A DNA stretch of 32,851 bases from Pirellula staleyi DSM 6068 (GTDB lineage: Bacteria > Planctomycetota > Planctomycetia > Pirellulales > Pirellulaceae): NCBI GenBank assembly GCA_945875845.1, contig CAMCMB010000080.1:1-32851 (forward strand), written 5' to 3'. This document shows, in pieces, positions 15,450 through 22,404 of this stretch. The stretch's first letter is position 1. Each line of letters opens with the position of its first letter. Below the pieces are notes generated by a model. The model saw only the letters and a program-made list of their open reading frames with translations. It ran no database searches and was not told the origin of the DNA. A program made the translations under genes and the position numbers.

Positions 15450-15818
15450 GTTCCTACCCTTGGATACTAAATTTTTGCGCAAAATGGATTTCAAAATAGG
15501 TCCAGCGTACGAGGCAATTGGATTTTTCAGGCTGCTGGAGAGATCCTACAGAAAGTTTCTAGTAGGCAAGTCGCGTGCCGAACACGGGTTCGTGTCGAAG
15601 GCCCAGAGATTAGGTTACACGCTAAAGCGTCAAATTCCAATCAAAATGAGACCTTTTTATGACACCAAATCGCACTAATTGACGAAAAAACACGATTCTC
15701 TCATTTTGGGGACTCGCAAAAGCGTTGCAAGAACGTGGCAGTTTGCTACCTTCTCGTGTTCAAACTCGCGCGAGGTCGCGATCCGGCACATCCATACTCT
15801 CGAATTTAGGAATGTCAC
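15450..15818. other. Divergent intergenic region between the Gly/Met-rich gene and fae
   Basis: About 370 bp that must hold promoters for both divergent genes. It is AT-richer than its surroundings. I see no convincing -35/-10 pair or operator. The fae Shine-Dalgarno TAGGA is at 15807-15811. No repeats of the families found elsewhere are present. Confidence 0.4.
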
Positions 15819-16316
15819 ATGTCCATGTACGTAGGCGAATCATTGGTTGGAGAAGGTAACGAGATTGCTCACATTGATCTCATGATCGGTAGCAAGGATG
15901 GTCCCGTGGGTACCGCTTTCGCAAACGCTCTGGCCACACAAAGCAGTGGTCATACCAATCTCTTGGCCGTTCTTGCTCCGAATGTAGCGGTGAAACCCTC
16001 GACGGTCATGATCACCAAGGTCACCATCAAGGGCATGAAGCAAGCTGTGCAAATGTTTGGCCCAGCTCAAGCAGCCGTTGCCAAAGCAGTTGCCGACAGC
16101 GTTGCGAGCGGAGTTATTCCAAAGGATCAGGCCGAAAGCTTGGTCGTGGTTTGTGGCGTGTTCATTCACCCAGCAGCTGCGGACGACAAGAAAATCTACG
16201 AATTCAACTATGCGGCAACCGTCGATGCGATCTCGAGCGCTATGAAGGGTCTTCCTACCGTTCAGCATATGCTTGACAAAAAAGATACCGCCGCTCACCC
16301 ATTCCGCGGTTTCTAG
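15819..16316 (+). CDS. fae: Formaldehyde-activating enzyme (5,6,7,8-tetrahydromethanopterin hydro-lyase)
   Basis: 165 residues, the normal Fae length. Catalyses condensation of formaldehyde with tetrahydromethanopterin, the entry step of the H4MPT-dependent C1 pathway, in the cytoplasm. The N-terminal block GESLVGEGNEIAHIDLMIG contains H18, equivalent to the catalytic His of characterised Fae. The rest (GPVGTAFANAL, VKPSTVMITKVTIKGMKQA, MFGPAQAAVAKAVAD, DKKIYEFNYAAT) follows the family throughout. Start ATG 15819 has TAGGA 7 bases upstream. No mch, mtdB or fhc genes are in the window, so the rest of the pathway must be elsewhere. Planctomycetes are known carriers of H4MPT C1 genes. Confidence 0.95.
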   Translation: MSMYVGESLVGEGNEIAHIDLMIGSKDGPVGTAFANALATQSSGHTNLLAVLAPNVAVKPSTVMITKVTIKGMKQAVQMFGPAQAAVAKAVADSVASGVIPKDQAESLVVVCGVFIHPAAADDKKIYEFNYAATVDAISSAMKGLPTVQHMLDKKDTAAHPFRGF

Positions 16317-16325
16317 ACTTGGCGT

Positions 16326-16472
16326 AGCAACCTACCGTTCTCCCTACGGGCGGTAAAACGTTACTGTTGCTGTAAATCGGTCAATCCTGTGGGCGAACCG
16401 CCACAGCTTTCTTACGGCAAATTGTGGCCATCCACCGTCTTGCATGGAGTAATCCTCTGGCAGGCGGTGGAT
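16326..16472 (+). ncRNA. Possible structured RNA element in the fae 3' region
   Basis: Three hairpins in a row begin 10 bp after the fae stop: AGCAAC (16326-16331) pairs with GTTGCT (16366-16371) and encloses TACCG/CGGTA (16333-16337/16351-16355); CTGTGG/CCACAG (16387-16406 outer limits); ATCCACCG (16430-16437)/CGGTGGAT (16465-16472). None has a U-tract. It could be a structured 3' UTR, an sRNA, or a degraded palindromic repeat. Seen by eye only. Confidence 0.3.
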
Positions 16473-16544
16473 CTCCTTAGAACTGCTTTGACGGTGATTG
16501 TCGAAGAGGAACAGGCTGTGATTTTACAATCCGGCGCACGTTAG

Positions 16545-16662
16545 CGGCTTGTCGATTTAGTGAAGTCGTTATTGGTTAAGGGCGGCATGACGGACTTCCA
16601 AGTCCGTCAATGGGGAATTCGACGGACTTGGAAGTCCGTCGCACCATCAAATCAACAAGCCC
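16545..16662 (+). repeat. MITE-like 118-bp element, copy 2
   Basis: CGGCTTGTCGATTTAGTG at the left and CATCAAATCAACAAGCCC at the right form imperfect terminal inverted repeats. The interior has ACGGACTTCCAAGTCCGT and a second palindrome with the half-site GACGGACTTGGAAGTCCGTC. It is followed by a 'TAGCGAGGGATTGCAGTCGG' segment with CCCCTCGCTCGAGGGG (about 16664-16700), which also accompanies copies 1 and 3. Confidence 0.85.
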
Positions 16663-16780
16663 CTAGCGAGGGATTGCAGTCGGCCCCTCGCTCGAGGGGT
16701 CGGGTTCTCAAACTGCCAGGGCTACGGCGCCAGGCTGCCACACAAAAACCCCCCAACGAAAAAGGGCGACGTCACGTAAC

Positions 16781-17509
16781 ATGACGATTCGAAACGACCT
16801 CAAGATTCTTTATCACCTGGTCCTTCGGCCTGTTCGTGGAAAAGACCATGCGGACCGAATGGAGAATTTCTACTCCGGTCAAGCGGAGGGATATGATGAT
16901 TTTCGCAAAAGGCTACTGCAGGGTCGCGAACAGGTCTATCAAACCCTGGGACAATCCGAGCCGTGCGTTTGGGTTGACTTCGGCGGAGGCACAGGTGCAA
17001 ACCTCGAGTTTATCGGCCCCAACATTTCTAAGTTCTCGAAAATCTACGTGGTCGATTTGGCAACTTCCCTCTTAGGGATCGTCAAACAACGAAGCGAACG
17101 CAATGGTTGGACGAACGTAGAAGCGATCACCGGCGACGCCACCACTTGGACTCCCCCGGAAGGCTTTGCGGACATTGTGACGTTCTCGTATTCATTGACC
17201 ATGATCCCGGATTGGTTTGCGGCCATCGATAATGCAGTACGAATTCTCAAACCAGGTGGTAAAATTGGAGTTGTCGATTTTTATGTATCGCGAAAATTCG
17301 CTCGGGAGGGTTTGAAGAAGCATAGCTGGTCGACGCGTTCTTTTTGGCCGATTTGGTTTTCAAGCGACAATGTTTTTCCGAACGCAGATCACATTCCCTA
17401 TTTGCAAAATCGGTTTGCGACAACTTCGCTCAACGAGCATCGAGCCAAGATCCCTTACTTCCCCCTAGCAAGAACACCCTATTATCAGTTTATTGGCTTC
17501 AAAAGATAG
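16781..17509 (+). CDS. BtaB-like class I SAM-dependent methyltransferase
   Basis: 242 residues. Rossmann methyltransferase: motif I VWVDFGGGTGANLEFIG, acidic motif II IYVVDLATSLL, GDATTW, DIVTFSYSLTMIPDW and ILKPGGKIGVVDFY. The N-terminus LYHLVLRPVRGKDHADRMEN with FYSGQAEGYDDFRKRLLQGR and the C-terminus EHRAKIPYFPLARTPYYQFIG resemble the methyltransferase that converts diacylglyceryl-homoserine to the betaine lipid DGTS (BtaB). The partner BtaA (aminocarboxypropyl transferase) is not in the window, so the assignment rests on sequence pattern alone. The zinc-ribbon DUF1559-like gene starts 9 bp downstream, so the two are probably co-transcribed. A repeat island lies immediately upstream. Confidence 0.7.
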   Translation: MTIRNDLKILYHLVLRPVRGKDHADRMENFYSGQAEGYDDFRKRLLQGREQVYQTLGQSEPCVWVDFGGGTGANLEFIGPNISKFSKIYVVDLATSLLGIVKQRSERNGWTNVEAITGDATTWTPPEGFADIVTFSYSLTMIPDWFAAIDNAVRILKPGGKIGVVDFYVSRKFAREGLKKHSWSTRSFWPIWFSSDNVFPNADHIPYLQNRFATTSLNEHRAKIPYFPLARTPYYQFIGFKR

Positions 17510-17518
17510 AATTTAGCC

Positions 17519-18436
17519 ATGCCCTTCGAATTTGTTTGCCCGTTTTGTCATTTCAAAACCAAGGTACTCGATCGCTTTGCGGGACAATCTGGGCCATGTG
17601 CGGAATGCGGCAAACAAGTGACCATGCCGCATTTCAATGAAAGCGGTGTGTTGGTCCCGTCGATTGCCATGTCTTCGACAACCCGCAAATCAAGTATCGC
17701 AGAAAAGCGAAGTTGGATGCCTGCAATTGTGGGGGCATCCGTTGTTCTATCGCTGTTTCTTCTCGGCGCAATCATCTTTCGAATCGCTTGGCCGACAGTG
17801 AAAAACTCCATGAGACGCGTGGCTCAAGCCCGTGATCTCGAGAATATGAAATCCATTGTCGAGGGGTTGAATGCATACTGCGATCGGTACGGAACCTATC
17901 CCCCAACGGTAGTTGTTGATGATTCGGGCGCTCGCCTCTATTCTTGGCGCGTACTCATTTTGCCGTTCATGGGCTACGAAGACCTTTACAAGAGTTTCGA
18001 GCTCAGTCAGGCTTGGGACAGCCCTTCCAACATGAACTTGGTTCGGTTAATGCCCACGGAATTCGCCAGTCCTAACTCCGCGGATGCCCTTGGAAGCAGC
18101 GAAACCAACTATGTCTTGATTACAGGCGCAGGAACACTTTTCCCGCCTTCGGGTTCGTTATCCCGTTCCAACATCGACAAACACACGATCCTACTGGTTG
18201 AAACGAACAACAGCACGGTTTGGAGCACGCCGGGTGATATCGACATCAGTCTTGGGTTAAAGGTTGGTAACAAAGCAATGAAGGAGATTGGCGGCCTTCA
18301 TTCCGGTAGCTTCACGGCTGTAACCGTAGATAAGGAGTCGATGCGAATCCCGTCGGACGTTCCTCAAATCGTTCTAGACGCGTTGGTAACTCCAAACGGT
18401 GGCGAAAACGTTCAAACAACCTCATTTATGGATTGA
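17519..18436 (+). CDS. Zinc-ribbon, single-TM, DUF1559-like protein
   Basis: 305 residues. The N-terminal zinc ribbon CPFC-(n)-CAEC (residues 7-32, FVCPFCHFKTKVLD then GPCAECGKQV) is cytoplasmic. A Ser-rich linker follows, then a TM helix at about residues 68-88 (AIVGASVVLSLFLLGAIIFRI), and an exoplasmic part with DLENMKSIVEGLNAYCDRYG, YPPTVVVDDSGARLYSWRVL and ILPFMGYEDLY, the DUF1559-type block. The tail IGGLHSGSFTAVTVDKESMRI corresponds to the H-X-DG closing region, but the canonical DG is missing. Zinc-ribbon plus DUF1559-like fusions recur in Planctomycetes without known function. It lies 9 bp after the methyltransferase gene. Confidence 0.8.
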   Translation: MPFEFVCPFCHFKTKVLDRFAGQSGPCAECGKQVTMPHFNESGVLVPSIAMSSTTRKSSIAEKRSWMPAIVGASVVLSLFLLGAIIFRIAWPTVKNSMRRVAQARDLENMKSIVEGLNAYCDRYGTYPPTVVVDDSGARLYSWRVLILPFMGYEDLYKSFELSQAWDSPSNMNLVRLMPTEFASPNSADALGSSETNYVLITGAGTLFPPSGSLSRSNIDKHTILLVETNNSTVWSTPGDIDISLGLKVGNKAMKEIGGLHSGSFTAVTVDKESMRIPSDVPQIVLDALVTPNGGENVQTTSFMD

Positions 18437-18509
18437 TTTTTTTCGGTTCTAGACTGTCGTTTTTGGATGAACCACGCTTTAGCTGCAGGCTGACAACCCG
18501 TGCCCGTAA

Positions 18510-18627
18510 CGGCTTGTTGCTTTAGTGAAGTCGTTATTGGGTAAGGGCGGTAAGACGGACTTCCAAGTCCGTCCATGGGGAATTCGACGGACTAGGAAGT
18601 CCGTCGTACCATTAAATCAACAAGCCG
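18510..18627 (+). repeat. MITE-like 118-bp element, copy 3
   Basis: The best preserved copy: CGGCTTGTTGCTTTAGTG at the left and CATTAAATCAACAAGCCG at the right, 16 of 18 bases complementary. The interior has two ACGGACTT/AAGTCCGT palindromes. It is followed by 'CGTAAGCGAGGGATTTCATT' with CCCTCGCTTATGCTTCGGG (18627-18672). Confidence 0.85.
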
Positions 18628-18677
18628 CGTAAGCGAGGGATTTCATTGCCTTCCCTCGCTTATGCTTCGGGTAACAG

Positions 18678-18771
18678 CGTGGCACGAGCGAGTTCGCTCG
18701 TGAATCCATGGGCGAGACGCCCATGCCACTTTCGAATACCCCGTGTCACAGCCTAATAAAGCAACAAGCCG
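18678..18771 (+). repeat. Interspersed 'GGGCGAGACGCCC' module, copy 4
   Basis: CGTGGCACGAGCGAGTTCGC then the standard core, ending CTAATAAAGCAACAAGCCG, which matches the MITE-type terminus. With the element at 18510-18627 it forms a ~260-bp mosaic block upstream of the kinase cluster. Confidence 0.85.
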
Positions 18772-18963
18772 TCACGCTTTGGGTCATGAATCCGGAGCCT
18801 ATCTGAAAAGTATTCCAGCGATCATTAAGAGCTGGCCAGAAATTTTGCAAAATTTTTGACAAAAAGGTCCCAATTCTGTCGGGATAGCTCGCCCAATTAC
18901 GTTAATCCCTTTGGGACGATTGTGTCCATTTTGAAAAACTTAGACGCTCCGGATGCAAAAACC

Positions 18964-19419
18964 ATGCAAATCATGCCTATGAACTTGTCATCTAGCTTGA
19001 GGGACGACTTGCTGGAGACTCGGCAGGACTTCGAAATCCGACAAGTTGATATGTTGACACCTGCTTCCATCGTTCGTCTTCTGAGGCCCCCGACAGCCTC
19101 CGTTTCCATGTCGATCGATGTTCTGGATGTAGAAGTTTTCGCAGAAGATGATGGACTAAGGTTGGTCAAGATCGGTGCCAATTCACCTTTGCTAAAGCTG
19201 GCGACTCGTGGGGATGCTTTTTTGCGAGGTGCAATGGAGACTGGGGATTCCATTGTCGCGATCAACGGTAGGCTTGCAAGACAACCGGCCGATTTGGAAG
19301 CCCTGAGGATCGATCCTCGGATATGCGAGATCTGCATTTTCGACCATCGAACCCATCAAACCGTCTCGTGGGACTTGAATGCGATCGACGAACAACGCAG
19401 GGTTGAGGCAATCGACTAA
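18964..19419 (+). CDS. PDZ-like domain protein next to the Ser/Thr kinase
   Basis: 151 residues from ATG 18964. The C-terminal ~80 residues read like a PDZ domain: GLRLVKIGANSPLLKLATRG, ETGDSIVAINGRLARQPADL and RICEICIFDHRTHQTVSWDL, with GDSIVAINGR as the strongest block. The N-terminal part (LRDDLLETRQDFEIRQVDML) is helical and not recognised. The frame is open from TTG 18856, but that TTG is part of a TTGACA that could be a promoter -35 element; TTG 18928 (GGGACG upstream) is another candidate. No signal peptide, so it is probably cytoplasmic. It lies 80 bp ahead of the kinase gene on the same strand and could recruit the kinase or its substrates (inference). Confidence 0.65.
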   Translation: MQIMPMNLSSSLRDDLLETRQDFEIRQVDMLTPASIVRLLRPPTASVSMSIDVLDVEVFAEDDGLRLVKIGANSPLLKLATRGDAFLRGAMETGDSIVAINGRLARQPADLEALRIDPRICEICIFDHRTHQTVSWDLNAIDEQRRVEAID

Positions 19420-19499
19420 ACACTTGGCGGCAATCTCAGCTAGAATCAATATCCGGTTTGCTGGCTGCTTCCCCGGTCTTTTGCTGAGATACATTCCAC

Positions 19500-21437
19500 G
19501 TGTCGCTTCAGTTCGAATTCATAGGTCCATATCAGGTTTTAGGAATCCTAGGTCAAGGGGGGATGGGGACTGTCTACCATGGTATTAACGCAAAAACCAA
19601 CAAACCCGTTGCGATCAAGGTACTTTCGGCTGCACTTGCTCAACATCAACGGTTTCGTAGGCGATTCGATGCGGAAATTCAGACCCTTCTAACACTTGAC
19701 CACCCGGGCATCGTTCAGTTCATCGGATCCGGGGAAGAAAAGGGATTGCTCTTTTACTCGATGGAGTATGTGGAGGGCGAAAATCTCCAGCAAATCCTTC
19801 GCCGCGAGAAAACCTTGCCTTGGGAACGTGTGGTTGATATTGCCATCGAAGTTTGTTCCGCGCTCAATCACGCTCACGCCTTTGGTGTGATCCATCGCGA
19901 CCTCAAGCCCGCCAATCTCATGGTCAATTCTCAAGGAAAGCTGAAGCTGACCGATTTCGGCATCGCCAAGATCTATAAGTCTCTCGATGCGACCGTCGAA
20001 GGATCCATTCTCGGCACCGTATTGGGTTACCCCAACGGCGGTCGAGAGAAGTCGCTCGATGCGACCGTCGAAGGGTCCATCCTCGGAACCGCAGATTACA
20101 TGCCGCCTGAACAAGCAGAAGGAAAACCTGTATCGGTGCGCAGCGATCTTTATTCGCTCGGCAGTGTTTGCTATGCCGCACTGGCAGGTCGCCCTCCTTT
20201 CATGGGTAAGAACATTCAAGAGATTCTCTTCAATCTTCGATACGGCGTTTTGACACCGCTGAGAACTCTGGCTCCCGACGCGCCAAAGGAACTTTGTGAT
20301 CTTGTTGAAGAACTACTTCGCCGCGAACCGTCCATGCGCCCGCCAACGGTTTTGGTTGTCGGCAATCGACTGCAATCCATGCGAGCAGGGCTATCGAAGC
20401 GGGCTCGCGAGAAGCAAACGGACAAAACCGAGGTTCGAAACCTCAAGGAGCTGACCAGTATCGACATGAACGACATCATGATTCCGGGCAGCGATACCGG
20501 CTTTTTGTCGATGAAACAGGATGATGCCACCCCTATTTCTGACGAAAACAAGAAAAATCGTACGCACCTAACAGCTCCTTCTGTTGCTGGTCCGGACGAG
20601 CAAACGCAATTCGCAAAGTCGAATTCGGAATTCGACTATTCGGAACATCCAAGCGGCATCGACCAAGTTTCCAAAACGTACTTCACGGAAGTTGGAGACG
20701 ACGACCGGCGTCGCTTCCGCATAGTGATGTCGGAACCTGAACCAAGCTCGAATTGGGCTCAATGGATAAGCATTGGGGGACTCATGATAACCTTACTAGG
20801 TTGTGCAGTCGGGATCTATTGGTTTTCGCTCCCCCCGTCGGCAAACACTTTGTACCAACAAATTGCGGCCAGCATGAATTCTGCGGACGACGATCAGATA
20901 ATGGCCATCGAGCCTGCCCTTGAACGCTTCAAAGAACTATACCCAACCGATTCTCGGATCGAGGATGTGGAAGTTCTACAAGCAGAAATCGATTCGATGC
21001 GATCGATTCGACAATTGCAACGCAAGGCAAGAAGAACGGGCTCGGAGCAACTGGATCCGGTAGAACAAGCGTTTCTAGAATGTACCAAAGCGCAATCACT
21101 CGATACCGAACTCGCAAAACGCAAGCTCAAAGCCATGGTCACCGTCTTCGCGGCCAACGAAAAACTATCGAGCCGCCAGCAGCAGTTCGTTACATCGGCA
21201 AAACGCATGTTGGAAAAGCTCGATAGCGAAGGAAGTCCGTCGCGGAATCCCGCAATGGAAACACTGGAAAAACAAATGATTTGGGCCGATGCCAATCTTG
21301 CGCCCTCACCGCGCGCGGAATGGCTAAAGAGCCTTATCGAGCTGTTCGAAGAAAAATCCTGGTCTCGCGAACTGATTGCTTCTGCGAAACTCAAACTTAT
21401 GGCTATCGAAAAGAGTGCTGCGGCCCAAAATCCGTAA
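19500..21437 (+). CDS. Membrane Ser/Thr protein kinase (Hanks type) with duplicated activation segment
   Basis: 645 residues, GTG start. Kinase domain about residues 10-290: Gly loop LGQGGMGTVY, K40 in VAIK, HRDLKPAN (D134), DFG (152-154), APE-equivalent MPPEQAEG and SDLYSLG. All catalytic residues are intact, so activity is expected. Between DFGIAKIY and ADYMPPEQ the usual short activation loop is enlarged by 24 residues: KSLDATVEGSILGT occurs twice (160-173 and 184-197) around VLGYPNGGRE. A long Ser/Thr/charged linker follows (300-420), one TM helix (about 421-443, ISIGGLMITLLGCAVGIYWF), then a helical exoplasmic C-terminal domain of ~200 residues. An ABC ATPase gene starts 6 bp after the stop, so they form an operon. 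Confidence 0.92.
   Translation: MSLQFEFIGPYQVLGILGQGGMGTVYHGINAKTNKPVAIKVLSAALAQHQRFRRRFDAEIQTLLTLDHPGIVQFIGSGEEKGLLFYSMEYVEGENLQQILRREKTLPWERVVDIAIEVCSALNHAHAFGVIHRDLKPANLMVNSQGKLKLTDFGIAKIYKSLDATVEGSILGTVLGYPNGGREKSLDATVEGSILGTADYMPPEQAEGKPVSVRSDLYSLGSVCYAALAGRPPFMGKNIQEILFNLRYGVLTPLRTLAPDAPKELCDLVEELLRREPSMRPPTVLVVGNRLQSMRAGLSKRAREKQTDKTEVRNLKELTSIDMNDIMIPGSDTGFLSMKQDDATPISDENKKNRTHLTAPSVAGPDEQTQFAKSNSEFDYSEHPSGIDQVSKTYFTEVGDDDRRRFRIVMSEPEPSSNWAQWISIGGLMITLLGCAVGIYWFSLPPSANTLYQQIAASMNSADDDQIMAIEPALERFKELYPTDSRIEDVEVLQAEIDSMRSIRQLQRKARRTGSEQLDPVEQAFLECTKAQSLDTELAKRKLKAMVTVFAANEKLSSRQQQFVTSAKRMLEKLDSEGSPSRNPAMETLEKQMIWADANLAPSPRAEWLKSLIELFEEKSWSRELIASAKLKLMAIEKSAAAQNP
19977..20090 (+). repeat. 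In-frame 42-bp direct repeat within the kinase activation loop
   Basis: Copy 1 is 19977-20018 and copy 2 is 20049-20090, separated by 30 bp of unrelated sequence. They differ at four positions, all third-codon and synonymous (TCT/TCG, GGA/GGG, ATT/ATC, GGC/GGA). Together copy and spacer add 72 bp, or 24 residues. Confidence 0.95.
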
Positions 21438-21443
21438 TGACTA

Positions 21444-22355
21444 ATGGAAAATATTGTCGAAGTTTCTCAGTTGACAAAGCGGTACCGTTCGTTCGCGGCT
21501 CTCAACGATTGCAGCCTATCCATCACTCAAGGTACGGTATTTGGGTTGCTCGGTCCCAATGGAGCCGGCAAAACAACGATGATTCGCTGCTTGATGGGAT
21601 ACCTCAAACCTACGTCAGGAACGGTAACTGTCGACGGACTGAATTGTCACTCCCAAAGTTTGCAAGTGCGTCAACGCGTAAGTTACTTACCCGCGGAATC
21701 CAAACTGTTTCGTTTGATGAAGGGTAGTGATTGCATCGATTTTTTTGCGTCCATTCATCCACGCGGCAATAAAACACTTGCTTTTGCCATTGCGCGACGG
21801 CTAGAGCTGGATACCACTCGCCGAGTTGCTTTCATGTCGACGGGAATGCGTCAGAAATTGGCGATTAGTTGCGTGATGAGTTGCCAAAGTCGCCTGATGA
21901 TACTGGACGAACCAACCGCCAATCTAGACCCTACCGTTCGATCGGAAGTGCTGCAATTGGTTCGAGAGGCCAATGAACGTGGCACAACCATCGCGTTTTG
22001 CTCGCATGTCTTGGATGAAATCGAGCAAATCTGCGATAAAGCTGCAATATTGAAGCAAGGCAAAGTGGTGGTCACCATCGATTTGCGAGAACTGAAGTTC
22101 GTTCATCGCATCCAAGGGGCAATTCCGCAGAACGGTCCACTCAAACTTCGAGATGACCACGTTCGAACCATCGAACAGGATGAGGATAGAATCGTGATGG
22201 AGATTGATGGCCCGCTCGACAACCACTTGGAATGGCTTTCCAACAGCGGTCTCCAATCCATTCAAATTGAATCGGTTGGTCTAAGAGGGGTGTACGAACG
22301 TTTTCACCCCAGCTTTGCCTCGTCGATCGCGAGCGTTCCAAAGTACACCTCCTAG
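21444..22355 (+). CDS. ABC transporter ATP-binding protein (ABC-2 export type)
   Basis: 303 residues. Walker A GPNGAGKTT, Q-loop region YLPAESKLF, signature MSTGMRQKL (a degenerate LSGGQ), Walker B LMILDEPTANLD and H-loop CSHVLDE are all present, so ATP hydrolysis is expected. The C-terminal ~90 residues after KQGKVV form an accessory domain like those of NatA/CcmA-type export ATPases. It starts 6 bp after the kinase stop and is probably translated with it. The expected permease gene is missing: the next gene is convergent, so the membrane partner must be encoded elsewhere. Co-transcription with a kinase suggests phosphorylation control or membership of the same envelope response (inference). 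Confidence 0.9.
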   Translation: MENIVEVSQLTKRYRSFAALNDCSLSITQGTVFGLLGPNGAGKTTMIRCLMGYLKPTSGTVTVDGLNCHSQSLQVRQRVSYLPAESKLFRLMKGSDCIDFFASIHPRGNKTLAFAIARRLELDTTRRVAFMSTGMRQKLAISCVMSCQSRLMILDEPTANLDPTVRSEVLQLVREANERGTTIAFCSHVLDEIEQICDKAAILKQGKVVVTIDLRELKFVHRIQGAIPQNGPLKLRDDHVRTIEQDEDRIVMEIDGPLDNHLEWLSNSGLQSIQIESVGLRGVYERFHPSFASSIASVPKYTS

Positions 22356-22404
22356 GCGGACGATGGAAACAGATCGGTGACAACTCGCTCCTGCTCCCGA
22401 CGGT

